Source of the DNA: Streptomyces sp. CB09001
GTDB taxonomy: Bacteria > Actinomycetota > Actinomycetes > Streptomycetales > Streptomycetaceae
Direction: 5' to 3'
NCBI RefSeq assembly: GCF_003369795.1
Contig: NZ_CP026730.1
Span: 6,935,001-6,999,000 of the forward strand
Length of the DNA: 64,000 nucleotides
Position 1 is the stretch's first letter. Every line of letters begins with the position of its first letter. Shown here in pieces: positions 1-11,891 of this stretch. Made by a program: the position numbers and the translations under genes. Below the pieces are notes generated by a model. It was not told where the DNA came from and made no database searches. It saw nothing but the letters and a program-made list of their open reading frames with translations.

Positions 1-2724
1 GAGGCCGCGGGCCATCCGGCCGACCTCACCGTCAAGCTCGGCGCCGACGCCGACGTCAGCGGTGTCGTCGTCAAGCTCAACCCCGACCCGGTCTGGTCCG
101 ACCGCACCCAGAGCATCCAGGTGTTCGGACGGGCCCAGGGCGAGGGCGACTTCACCTCGCTGCGCGACCGCACCGACTACGCCTTCAGCCCGGCCCGGGA
201 CAACGCGGTGACCATCCCGGTCAGCGGCCGGGTCTCCGACGTACGGCTCCGGTTCTTCGCCAACACCGGCGCCCCCGGCGGCCAGGTCGCCGAGTTCCAG
301 GTCCTCGGCAGCGCCGCGCCCGCCCCCGACCTCACCGTCACCGGCCTCGACTGGTCGCCCGCCGCGCCGAACGAGCGCGACGAGGTCACCGTGAACGCCA
401 CGGTCCGCAACGCCGGCACCGCGGCCTCGGCCGCGACCACCACCGAGGTCACCGTCGAGGGGCAGGCGGCCGGCAGCGCGGCGGTCCCCGCGCTCGACCC
501 CGGCGAGTCCGCCGAGGTCGCAGTCGCCACCGGCGCCCACGCGGCCGGCAGCTACGCGGTCGCCGCCGTGGCCGACCCGAAGGACACCGTCGCCGAACTG
601 GACGACACCAACAACAGCCGCTCCGCCACCGACCGACTCGTCGTCGACCGGGCACCCGGACCCGACCTCGAGGTGCGCTCCATCACCACCAACCCGGCCA
701 ACCCGGCGGTGGGCGCCGAGGTCTCCTTCACCGTCGCCGTGCACAACCACGGCACCGGCGCCGTCGAGGCGGGCTCGGTGACCCGGGTCCAGGCCGGCTC
801 CACCACCCTGGACGGCACCACCGGGCAGGTCGCGGCAGGCGCCACGGTGAACGTGCCGGTCAGCGGCACCTGGAAGGCGACCAGCGGCGGGGTCACCCTC
901 ACCGCCACCGCCGACGCCACCGCACGGGTCGCCGAAACCAACGAGAACAACAACGTGCTCGCCAAGTCCCTCGTCGTCGGACGCGGCGCCGCCGTGCCCT
1001 ACACCGAGTACGAGGCGGAGGACGGCCGCTACGACGGCACCCTGCTCACCACCGACGCCAAGCGGACCTTCGGGCACACCGACTTCGGCACCGAGTCCTC
1101 GGGCCGCGAGTCCGTCCGGCTCGACTCGACCGGCGAGTACGTCGAGTTCACCTCCACCACACCCACCAACTCCGTCGTGGTGCGCAACTCCATCCCCGAC
1201 GCCCCGGGCGGCGGCGGAGCCGAGGCCACCATCAGCCTCTACGCCGACGGCGAGTTCGTGCAGAAGCTCAACCTGTCGTCCAAGCACAGCTGGCTCTACG
1301 GCAGCACCGACGACCCCGAGGGGCTCACCAACCGGCCCGGCGGCGACGCCCGGCGCCTCTTCGACGAGTCCCACGCGCTCCTCGACCGGACCTTCCCGCA
1401 GGGCACCGAGTTCCGCCTCCAGCGCGACTCCGGCGACTCGGCCGCCTACTACGTCATCGACCTGATCGACCTGGAGCAGGTCGCGCCCGCCAAGGCCAAG
1501 CCCGCCGAATGCACCTCCATCACCGAGTACGGGGCCGTCCCCGGCGACGGACTCGACGACACCGACGCCATCCAGCGCGCCGTCACCGACGACCAGAACG
1601 GCCGGATCGACTGCGTCTGGATCCCCGCCGGGCAGTGGCGCCAGGAACAGAAGATCCTCACCGACGACCCGCTCAACCGCGGCCAGTACAACCAGGTCGG
1701 CATCAGCGACGTCACCGTCCGCGGCGCCGGCATGTGGCACTCCCAGCTCTACACCCTGACCCCGCCGCAGGAGGCCGGCGGCATCAACCACCCGCACGAG
1801 GGCAACTTCGGCTTCGACATCGACGACAACACCCAGATCTCCGACCTCGCCATCCTCGGCTCCGGCACCATCCGCGGCGGCGACGGCAACGCGGAGGGCG
1901 GCGTCGGGCTCAACGGCCGCTTCGGCAAGAACACCAAGATCAGCAACGTGTGGATCGAGCACGCCAACGTCGGCGTCTGGGTCGGCCGCGACTACTCGAA
2001 CATCCCCGAGCTGTGGGGCCCCGCCGACGGCCTGGAGTTCACCGGCATGCGCATCCGCGACACCTACGCCGACGGCATCAACTTCTCCAACGGCACCCGC
2101 AACTCCAGCGTCTACAACTCCTCCTTCCGCACCACCGGCGACGACTCGCTCGCGGTCTGGGCCAACAAGTACGTGAAGGACCCGTCCGTGGACATCGGCC
2201 ACGACAACCACTTCCGCAACAACACGATCCAGCTGCCGTGGCGGGCCAACGGCATAGCGGTGTACGGCGGTTACGGCAACACCATCGAGAACAACGTCGT
2301 CTCCGACACCATGAACTACCCCGGCATCATGCTCGCCACCGACCACGACCCGCTGCCCTTCTCCGGCCAGACGCTCATCGCGGGCAACGCCCTGCACCGC
2401 ACGGGCGGCGCGTTCTGGAACGAGGACCAGGAGTTCGGTGCCATCACCCTCTTCGCCCAGGGCCAGGACATCCCGGGCGTGACCATCCGGGACACCGAGA
2501 TCCTCGACTCCACCTACGACGGCATCCAGTTCAAGACGGGAGGCGGCGCGATGCCGGACGTGAAGATCGAGAACGTCCGCATCGACAAGTCCAACAACGG
2601 CTCCGGCATCCTCGCGATGGGCGGCGCCCGCGGCAGCGCGACCCTGACCGACGTCACGATCACCAACTCGGCCAAGGAGGACGTACGGATCGAACCCGGC
2701 TCCCAGTTCAGGATCAACCAGTAG
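1..2724 (+). CDS. Secreted GH87-type alpha-1,3-glucanase (mycodextranase-like), 5' end outside window
   Basis: The reading frame is open from base 1 and gives 907 residues, so the start and signal peptide lie upstream. A discoidin-like segment comes first, then two CARDB beta-sandwich repeats (about residues 110-330), a carbohydrate-binding-like stretch beginning YTEYEAEDG, and a right-handed parallel beta-helix from about residue 503 to the end. The helix carries YADGIN (Asp 691) and TGDDS (Asp 714 and 715). Their spacing of 23 and 24 residues is what I recall for the three catalytic aspartates of GH87 alpha-1,3-glucanases. Family members hydrolyse fungal cell-wall alpha-1,3-glucan outside the cell. 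GH87 is well supported; the exact substrate (alpha-1,3-glucan or nigeran) is not. Confidence 0.85.
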   Translation, partial: EAAGHPADLTVKLGADADVSGVVVKLNPDPVWSDRTQSIQVFGRAQGEGDFTSLRDRTDYAFSPARDNAVTIPVSGRVSDVRLRFFANTGAPGGQVAEFQVLGSAAPAPDLTVTGLDWSPAAPNERDEVTVNATVRNAGTAASAATTTEVTVEGQAAGSAAVPALDPGESAEVAVATGAHAAGSYAVAAVADPKDTVAELDDTNNSRSATDRLVVDRAPGPDLEVRSITTNPANPAVGAEVSFTVAVHNHGTGAVEAGSVTRVQAGSTTLDGTTGQVAAGATVNVPVSGTWKATSGGVTLTATADATARVAETNENNNVLAKSLVVGRGAAVPYTEYEAEDGRYDGTLLTTDAKRTFGHTDFGTESSGRESVRLDSTGEYVEFTSTTPTNSVVVRNSIPDAPGGGGAEATISLYADGEFVQKLNLSSKHSWLYGSTDDPEGLTNRPGGDARRLFDESHALLDRTFPQGTEFRLQRDSGDSAAYYVIDLIDLEQVAPAKAKPAECTSITEYGAVPGDGLDDTDAIQRAVTDDQNGRIDCVWIPAGQWRQEQKILTDDPLNRGQYNQVGISDVTVRGAGMWHSQLYTLTPPQEAGGINHPHEGNFGFDIDDNTQISDLAILGSGTIRGGDGNAEGGVGLNGRFGKNTKISNVWIEHANVGVWVGRDYSNIPELWGPADGLEFTGMRIRDTYADGINFSNGTRNSSVYNSSFRTTGDDSLAVWANKYVKDPSVDIGHDNHFRNNTIQLPWRANGIAVYGGYGNTIENNVVSDTMNYPGIMLATDHDPLPFSGQTLIAGNALHRTGGAFWNEDQEFGAITLFAQGQDIPGVTIRDTEILDSTYDGIQFKTGGGAMPDVKIENVRIDKSNNGSGILAMGGARGSATLTDVTITNSAKEDVRIEPGSQFRINQ

Positions 2725-2757
2725 GCAGGCCAGTGGGAACCGGCCGGTAGGAGACGG

Positions 2758-5040
2758 TCACCGGGAAACCGCCCGGCGGCGCGGAGCACCACCGCGTCGT
2801 CGGGCTTCCGCCGCGCCCGGGATCCGGCCGGGTGTGCGCTCGACCGGCACGCGGGGGTCGTCCTCGACGCGTTCGGCGTTGAGCTCGTTCACCGCGCCGA
2901 GCGCGTCGCCGATCGTCGCGTAGTCCACCGCGATGAAGTTGACCGGTCTGCCGCGCTGCCGTTCACAGGTGTGCGCCCGCTCCAGCACCCGCTGCCGCGA
3001 GTTGACGACCCCGGCGTCCAGCCGCAGCCCGCCGCCCGCCGTGACGAAGTGGTTCAGCAGGAACAGCCGCTTGTCCGAGCCGCCCCGGTTGGGCAGGCAC
3101 GACATCTCGTCCGGGCTGCGGAAGGCGAAGGGCGTCTCCATGCCGTACCGGTAGAGGTTCCGGTACCAGGGCGCGGGTCCGTCCGCCTTCTCCGCGAAGA
3201 CGACCAGCCGCCGACCGCTGTCGATCATGTCCCCGAGCTTCGGCCACGGCCGGTCCGGGTCCCGGTCCGGCTCGTACAGCAGGTCCGAGAGACCGGCCCG
3301 GACGAAGGCGTCCCGCGTCGTCACCGCGTCCACGCCGTCCTGGAGGATCAGCGTCACGATCTCCGTGGGGTTGTCGCGCAGCCACTCGCCGATCTGCCGC
3401 AGCGTCGGCTCCAGTTCGAGGGCCCCGGCGCCGCACACCGAGTGGCACAGCCACAGGCCCGGATGAGGCGGGTTCACCCGTTCCAGGATCGCGGTCAGCC
3501 GACGGCGCTCGGCGGGGGAGAAGTCGGAGGTGCTCAGCCGCTCCGCGACCTCCTCGGGCCGCTCCCAGCGGTGGGTGTCGAGCAGCAGGACCCGCGACCC
3601 GGCGTCCAGCTGACCGACGATGTCCGGGTCCTGGAGGGGACCGATGAACCGGTCCGCCGTCGTCGCCATCGCGTTGTGCGACGCGAGCTGGGCGATCTCG
3701 TCGTAGCGGGCGTCGCACAGCTCGGCACTGCCCTGGCAGATGCGCGGGGAGGAACCGGTGATCGCCACCGGCGCCAGCATCGTCCCGACGAGAGCGACGG
3801 CGGTGACGGTGAAGGTCAGCGCCGGAACGTGCCGCGGATCGGTGAGCACCGGCACGCTGGGCCGGGTCTGCCAGACCCAGCCGACGGTGATCAGCAGGGC
3901 GCCCGCGGCGAGCAGGATCACCGCGACGACGACGGCCGTGGTCAGCAGCCGGTCGAGCGCGGCGGCCTGCACGTCGGCGAGCAGCCCCGTGGCCGCCGGC
4001 GGCCAGGACGTCGGGGTGCCGAACAGCGTGTCGCCCAGCGTGAGCCGCAGCACGAGCACGGTGAGCGCCATGAGTGAGGCGGCGGCGGCCGGCACCCAGC
4101 CGAGCGGGATCAGCCGGCGCTTGGCGGGCGACGGCGTCAGGAACCACAGCAGGGTGAGCGCGGCGGCGCACAGCACGGCCGCCGCCGGTTCCACCACCTC
4201 CTGGAAGAGCCGGGTGACCGTGCGGGCACGGTCCAGCGGAGCCAGTGCCTCGGTCCCGGGCCCGACGTCGACGGTCACCACCCACGTGCCCTGCCTCGCC
4301 TCCCGCAACAGCTCCTCGGCGGCGTCCCGGACCTGGTCGGTCAGGGCGACCGGGGCGATCGCGGCCAGGGCGGCGGCCACGTCGCCCCGGTCCAGGGCCG
4401 TCATCACGGTCGATCTGACGCCGTCGCGCGTCGCGCCGTCCGGCACCAGCCGCATCAGCGCGTCCGTGGCCGCGCCCGCCTGGCTGTGGGACAGCGGCAG
4501 CGTCGGCAGCTCGTCCAGCGGCGCCTCACCGGCCACCACCCGCGCCACCAGCTCGCTCAGATGCTGCACGAAGGCCTGGAAGTCGGGTTCGGACCGCTTC
4601 TGCAGCGCCGCGACGGCATCACCGAAGTACGCCTGGCTGAGCCGTTCGACGTTCGCGACGACGGGCTCCAGGTCGACCGTGATCCGCAGCCGCTCGCGGT
4701 CGCCCTCCAGATAGTGGACCATCTCCGCGATCTGCCCCTGGCCCATGGTCCGCAGCGTCTCGGGCGGGACCACCACCTTGAGGTTCGAGGTGATGGTCGA
4801 CTGCGGAACGGGCAGCCGCTCCAGCAGGTCGCTGGTGAACGGCGTGCTGCGCGGGTCCACCAGCACCTCGTCGTAGAAGCGCTGGTAGGCGTGCTCGTCC
4901 TCCAGCACCTGGCCGTAGAACCCGGGGTCCAGCACCGTACTGCGGACGACGGCCGCCGCGGCCAGGACGGTCAGGCTCAGCACGGCCACGCACCAGACCA
5001 GCACCTCCACCCAGGGCGGGCGCCGAACCAGTGCGTTCAT
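2758..5040 (-). CDS. Membrane protein with PI-PLC-like phosphodiesterase domain
   Basis: The protein has 760 residues. The N-terminal hydrophobic segment (about 10-30) is followed by an extracytoplasmic region of about 250 residues and then several membrane segments (about 285-430). The C-terminal half (about 450-730) resembles the PI-PLC X / glycerophosphodiesterase barrel. It has the first catalytic-type His in ASHNAMA and a second in WLCHSVCG, with a typical LLLDTHRW strand between. The substrate cannot be told from sequence, and bacterial members often act on lipids other than phosphatidylinositol. It converges on the GH87 gene with a 33-bp gap and has its own start, 113 bp from the minus-strand importer operon upstream. 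The ATG start has a weak ribosome-binding site. Confidence 0.8.
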   Translation of the reverse strand: MNALVRRPPWVEVLVWCVAVLSLTVLAAAAVVRSTVLDPGFYGQVLEDEHAYQRFYDEVLVDPRSTPFTSDLLERLPVPQSTITSNLKVVVPPETLRTMGQGQIAEMVHYLEGDRERLRITVDLEPVVANVERLSQAYFGDAVAALQKRSEPDFQAFVQHLSELVARVVAGEAPLDELPTLPLSHSQAGAATDALMRLVPDGATRDGVRSTVMTALDRGDVAAALAAIAPVALTDQVRDAAEELLREARQGTWVVTVDVGPGTEALAPLDRARTVTRLFQEVVEPAAAVLCAAALTLLWFLTPSPAKRRLIPLGWVPAAAASLMALTVLVLRLTLGDTLFGTPTSWPPAATGLLADVQAAALDRLLTTAVVVAVILLAAGALLITVGWVWQTRPSVPVLTDPRHVPALTFTVTAVALVGTMLAPVAITGSSPRICQGSAELCDARYDEIAQLASHNAMATTADRFIGPLQDPDIVGQLDAGSRVLLLDTHRWERPEEVAERLSTSDFSPAERRRLTAILERVNPPHPGLWLCHSVCGAGALELEPTLRQIGEWLRDNPTEIVTLILQDGVDAVTTRDAFVRAGLSDLLYEPDRDPDRPWPKLGDMIDSGRRLVVFAEKADGPAPWYRNLYRYGMETPFAFRSPDEMSCLPNRGGSDKRLFLLNHFVTAGGGLRLDAGVVNSRQRVLERAHTCERQRGRPVNFIAVDYATIGDALGAVNELNAERVEDDPRVPVERTPGRIPGAAEARRRGGAPRRRAVSR

Positions 5041-5136
5041 GGAACCATTCTCGTATCAGCCGGCCGTAGTACCGCACGGCGCCCGGACGGGGCGTGCCCT
5101 CACACGCATGCCCCGGCCCGGGCCGGCCGATACCCG

Positions 5137-8161
<3,025 letters not shown>

Positions 8162-8165
<4 letters not shown>

Positions 8166-9112
8166 ACCGTCCTGATGCGCGGGTTGACGAGCAGGTAGAG
8201 CAGGTCGACGACGACGTTGACCACGAGGAAGGCGATCGCGATGGTGAGCACGGTGCCCTGGACCAGCCCGACGTCGCCTCCGTTGACACCCTCGAGGATC
8301 AGCTTGCCCATGCCGGGCAGGTCGAAGATCGCCTCGATCACGACGGCGCCGCTGAGCATGTAGCCGACCTTGACTCCCAGCACGGTCAGCGGGGTGACCA
8401 GCGCGTTGCGCAGCACGGACCGGATGATCAGGAATGGCGGCAGGCCGCAGCCCCTGGCGGTGCGCACGTAGTCGCGGTCGAGTTCGGTGACCATCGAGGT
8501 GCGGACCAGCCGGGCCAGCGACGAGGCGACCGGCAGGGCGAGGGAGACGGCGGGCAGCGTCATGCTCTCGATCCAGCCGGAGAAGGAGTCGGCCGGGTTG
8601 ACGTAGCCGCCGGTCGGCAAGAGCGGCGTGTTCAGCGCGAACTGCTGGATGAGCAGGACGCCGATCCAGAACGAGGGCAGGGCGATGCCGGCCATCGACA
8701 GCACCCGGAAGACCTGGTCGGGCCAGCGGTCCCGGTGGACGGCGCTGAGGACGCCGAAGACCAGCGCCAGCACGACGGCCAGCGCCAGGCCGAGCAGGGT
8801 CAGCTGCAGGGTGAGCGGGAACGCGGTGGCGATCCGGTCGGTGACGGGCTGACTGGGCGACATGGTGACGCCGAGGTCCCCGTGCAGCAGGTCGCCCAGG
8901 AAGGCGAAGTAGCGCACGGGCAGCGGGTCGTCGAGCCCGTGCGCCTCGGCGAACGCCGCTCGCGCCTCCGGGCTCGCCGACTCGCCCAGCGCGTTGTACG
9001 CGGGGTCGGTCGGCGAGAACTGGAGGACCACGAAGACCAGCAGCGCGATGCCGAGGACCATCACCGGCATCATCGCGACGCGGCGCAGCGCGAGCCGGAG
9101 AAATGCAACCAT
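8162..9112 (-). CDS. ABC importer permease, DppB type (sialic acid island)
   Basis: This is a 316-residue inner-membrane permease of the binding-protein-dependent family. The N-terminal membrane helix (LMVLGIALLVFVVLQFSP) and the large periplasmic loop before the first core helix are typical of DppB/OppB. The coupling-helix region DYVRTARGCGLPPFLIIRSVLRNAL contacts the ATPases. It is followed at a 4-bp overlap by the permease-ATPase fusion and preceded by the binding-protein gene 31 bp upstream, so the four genes probably form one transcript. It would pair with the permease half of the fusion to form the channel. Confidence 0.93.
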
Positions 9113-9143
9113 CGTGAGGTTCCTAGCGATTGGGTGTGCGGAG

Positions 9144-10739
9144 TCAGGCCCGGCCGACGTCGATGAAGGACAGTCCGGTGGTGGGCAGCGGCTCGAACCC
9201 GCTCAGTGCTCCCTCCCGCCAGGCGGTGGGCAGCTTGCGGTGCAGGATCGGGTACAGGGCGGCCTCGTCGGCGACCAGGTCGGTGACCTGGCCCCACAGC
9301 TCCTTGCGCCTGGCCTCGTCGGCCTCGGCGGCGGCCTTGTCCAGCAGCGACCTGGTCCGCTTGTAGGCGGAGCTGCCCTTCCACCCGTAGCGGTTCTCGG
9401 GCCAGAAGCCGTAGTAGAACCAGCGCAGCAGCAGGTCGGCGTCGTTGCCGAAGACGGACGGGTCGCCCGGCGCGGCCAGTGCCTCGAAGTCGCCCTGGTC
9501 GATCTTGGCGTACTGCGCGGGGGACTGCTGGATGTCCAGCTCGGCGTCGACACCGACCGCGGCCCAGCTCTCCTTGATGAGCGGCGCGATGTCCTTGACC
9601 CAGCCGTTGTCGGTGAGCATCAGCGTGAAGGACAGCTTGCCCACGCCCGCCTCGGCGAGCAGCTTCCTGGCCCTGGCCGGGTCGTGGGCGTAGACGGTGG
9701 CGGCCTTGTGGTAGTCCGGGTGCGTGGCCGGGACGTAGCCGGAGGCGGCCTCGGCGTTGCCGAGCAGCGCGGTGGAGATGATCTTCTCGGTGTCCAGCGC
9801 GTAGTGCAGCGCCTGGCGCACCCGCTTGTCCCGGAACCGCTTGTCGGCGCAGTTGAACATGAGGAAGAGCAGCCCGAAGGACTGGACCGACTCCACCTTG
9901 TCCTTGCCGGTGAAGCCCTCGACGTCGATGTAGGGGACGTCCTCGATGGCCTGCACACGACCGGACTTGAGCGCGCTGACCCGGGCGGACGGGTCGGACA
10001 TCAACCGCCAGATCATCTTCTTGGCCTTGGCCGGGTGCGGGCCGTTGTACTTGTCGTACGCCTCCATGACGATCTTGTCCTCGCGGACCGCCGACACGAA
10101 CTTGTACGGGCCCGAGCCCACGGGCCGGGCGTCGAAGGACTTGGCGTCGGCGCCCGCGATCTTCTTCGGCACGATCCGCACCACGGATATGCGGGAGGGG
10201 AAGAGCGCGAAGGCGTACTTCAGCTTGAACTCCACCGTCGACCCGTCGACGGCCGTGACCCGGTCGATGAAGGGGACGAACTGCGCCATCAGCGAGGCGT
10301 TCGCCTCGTCCAGGACCCGTTCGAAGCTGAACACCACGTCGTCGGCGGTGACCGGCGAGCCGTCGTGGAAGGTCGCGCCCTCGCGCAGGGTGGCCCGGTA
10401 GGTGGTCGCGTTGATCTTCTTGGGCATCCCGGTCGCCAGCGCCGGCCGCGCCACGAGGGTGGCGGGGTCGAGGTCGACCAGCCCCTCGAAGATGTGCATG
10501 TTGGCCGCGTACGGCGTCGCACCCGAGGTGATCATCGGGTCGAAGCCGGTGGAGAGCGGGTAGGAGAGCCCGGCCTCGATGGTGTCGCCGCCGCTGCCCG
10601 AACCGCCGCTGCCGTCTCCGCTGGAGGCCGGGCCCCCGCAGGCCGTCAGGCCCGTGGTGACCGCGGTCGCCACACCGATGGCACTGGTGTATCTCATGAA
10701 CGTGCGGCGATCGACGCCGGCTGCACTGCGCGCGGACAA
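9144..10739 (-). CDS. Solute-binding lipoprotein, family 5 (sialic acid island)
   Basis: The 531-residue extracellular receptor belongs to the DppA/OppA family 5 binding proteins. The N terminus combines a twin-arginine motif (RRTFMRY), a hydrophobic stretch and a lipobox LTAC, so it is probably Tat-exported and lipid-anchored. The family pattern of a strand such as TYRATLREGATFHDGSPVTADDV is clear. The start is TTG at 10739, supported by GGAGG five bases upstream; no better ATG lies before the signal. It heads the importer operon and faces the FadR-type regulator across a 145-bp gap holding a 17-bp operator candidate. Family 5 proteins mostly bind peptides, but Corynebacterium uses a related four-gene importer for sialic acid. 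Confidence 0.92.
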   Translation of the reverse strand: MSARSAAGVDRRTFMRYTSAIGVATAVTTGLTACGGPASSGDGSGGSGSGGDTIEAGLSYPLSTGFDPMITSGATPYAANMHIFEGLVDLDPATLVARPALATGMPKKINATTYRATLREGATFHDGSPVTADDVVFSFERVLDEANASLMAQFVPFIDRVTAVDGSTVEFKLKYAFALFPSRISVVRIVPKKIAGADAKSFDARPVGSGPYKFVSAVREDKIVMEAYDKYNGPHPAKAKKMIWRLMSDPSARVSALKSGRVQAIEDVPYIDVEGFTGKDKVESVQSFGLLFLMFNCADKRFRDKRVRQALHYALDTEKIISTALLGNAEAASGYVPATHPDYHKAATVYAHDPARARKLLAEAGVGKLSFTLMLTDNGWVKDIAPLIKESWAAVGVDAELDIQQSPAQYAKIDQGDFEALAAPGDPSVFGNDADLLLRWFYYGFWPENRYGWKGSSAYKRTRSLLDKAAAEADEARRKELWGQVTDLVADEAALYPILHRKLPTAWREGALSGFEPLPTTGLSFIDVGRA

Positions 10740-10818
10740 GGAGTCCTCCAGGCGGGAGATGAGGGTCGAGCAAGGTGGAGGAGGCGAGTGTGGGGTCGGC
10801 GCCTCACCGACAGTGCGT

Positions 10819-10835
10819 CAGACGTCTGATGTCTG
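10819..10835. promoter_or_regulatory. Operator candidate A for the FadR/GntR regulator (17-mer)
   Basis: CAGACGTCTGATGTCTG lies between the divergent importer and regulator genes. Its exact reverse complement recurs at 11771-11787 in front of the esterase/sialidase operon. It contains the 12-bp perfect palindrome TCAGACGTCTGA (10818-10829). A shared palindromic element at both nan-type promoters, next to a GntR gene, is the expected layout for a local repressor site. Binding itself is inferred. Confidence 0.7.
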
Positions 10836-10884
10836 ATGCTTGATAACGTGGGAACGTAGCCGGGCAAGTGAGAGGGGTCAAGAG

Positions 10885-11637
10885 GTGGCGGTGGGGCAAA
10901 GGGCGATTCGGCGGAGAGAGCCGGAGCCCAAGACGGCACGACAACCGTTGCGGCAGGAGGTCGTCGACGGCATCAAGGCCTACATCCTGCGCAACGACCT
11001 GCGACCGGGGGATCCGCTGCCGACCGAGCCCGCCCTGTGCGAGGCGCTCGGCGCGAGCCGGTCCAGTGTGCGGGAGGCGATCAGGATCCTCACCGCGCTC
11101 GACATCGTCGAGGTGCGGCACGGGCACGGCACCTACGTCGGCAGGCTGAGCCTGTCCGCCCTGGTGGAGAGCCTGACCTTCCGCGGCCTGCTCAGCCCCG
11201 ACGACGACTTCCAGGTGATGAGCGACCTCATCGAGGTCCGGGAGCTGTTCGAGCGGGGCATGGCCGAACGGCTGGTCTCCTCGCTGGACGAGGAGCAGAT
11301 CGACCGGCTCGAGGCCCACGTGGACGAGATGCGCAGGGCCGGCGCGGGGGAGGGGCACGGGTTCGTCGAGGCGGACCGGGCCTTCCACACCCTGCTCCTG
11401 GCTCCGCTCGGCAACGACCTCATCGGCCAGCTCTCCGCGGCCTTCTGGGACGTCTACGTCATCGTCGCGCCGCATCTCGACGTGTTCACCCGCGAGCACG
11501 AGGCGGCCACCATCGCCAACCACCAGCGCATCGTGAACGCCGTGCGCGACCGTGACCCGGTCGAGTTCGCGGCGGCCCTCGCCGAGCACTACGCGCCGGT
11601 GCGCCTGCGGATCGAGGAGGCCCGCGCCCGGCGCTGA
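10885..11637 (+). CDS. FadR-subfamily GntR repressor, probable sialic acid regulator (NanR-like)
   Basis: The protein is a 250-residue DNA-binding regulator. The N-terminal winged helix-turn-helix spans about residues 20-85 (LRQEVVDGIKAYILRNDLRP, LPTEPALCEALGASRSSVRE). A C-terminal FCD ligand domain follows, with the usual metal-site pattern of Asp/His residues (FVEADRAFHTLLL and a later NHQRIVNAV). I prefer the GTG at 10885 because GAGAGGGG lies upstream; a TTG at 10840 would run through the operator. The gene sits between the importer and the catabolic operon, and matching operator candidates flank it. It probably represses both units and is released by a sialic acid pathway intermediate. 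Ligand identity is inferred. Confidence 0.88.
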   Translation: MAVGQRAIRRREPEPKTARQPLRQEVVDGIKAYILRNDLRPGDPLPTEPALCEALGASRSSVREAIRILTALDIVEVRHGHGTYVGRLSLSALVESLTFRGLLSPDDDFQVMSDLIEVRELFERGMAERLVSSLDEEQIDRLEAHVDEMRRAGAGEGHGFVEADRAFHTLLLAPLGNDLIGQLSAAFWDVYVIVAPHLDVFTREHEAATIANHQRIVNAVRDRDPVEFAAALAEHYAPVRLRIEEARARR

Positions 11638-11656
11638 CCGGGTCGCACGGACGGCG

Positions 11657-11683
11657 AAGGCGCCCCCGCCGGGGGCGCCTTTC
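11657..11683 (+). terminator. Rho-independent-type terminator after the GntR regulator
   Basis: AAGGCGCCCCC pairs perfectly with GGGGGCGCCTT across a 3-base loop, and a short T run follows. It begins 19 bases after the regulator stop and should separate the regulator transcript from the esterase/sialidase operon. Confidence 0.8.
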
Positions 11684-11770
11684 CCATGCCCGGCGTCCAG
11701 CGGCCCGGCGCGCGGCCGGAGCGCCGGGCACTTGACGGTCGTCTTCGGGATCTCTAATGTCCTCGATCAG

Positions 11771-11787
11771 CAGACATCAGACGTCTG
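11771..11787. promoter_or_regulatory. Operator candidate B for the FadR/GntR regulator (17-mer)
   Basis: CAGACATCAGACGTCTG is the exact reverse complement of site A at 10819-10835. It lies inside a larger inverted repeat, CTCGATCAGCAGAC (11762-11775) with GTCTGCTGATCGAG (11783-11796), 95 bp before the esterase start. Its position suits repression of the esterase-sialidase-nan operon. Confidence 0.7.
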
Positions 11788-11891
11788 CTGATCGAGAGTG
11801 AACCGCTCTCCTCGCCGGGGCCGGTCCGGCCGGTCCCTCCCGTTCCTCCGCCGCTGCGCCGCGCGCACGCCTCACCCACCGGGGCCCCTCC

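Noticed and set aside
1509..2750. Long open frame overlapping the GH87 gene
   Set aside because: Arg/His/Pro-rich product typical of a +1 frame in high-GC coding DNA. The GH87 frame has real domains and conserved catalytic motifs.
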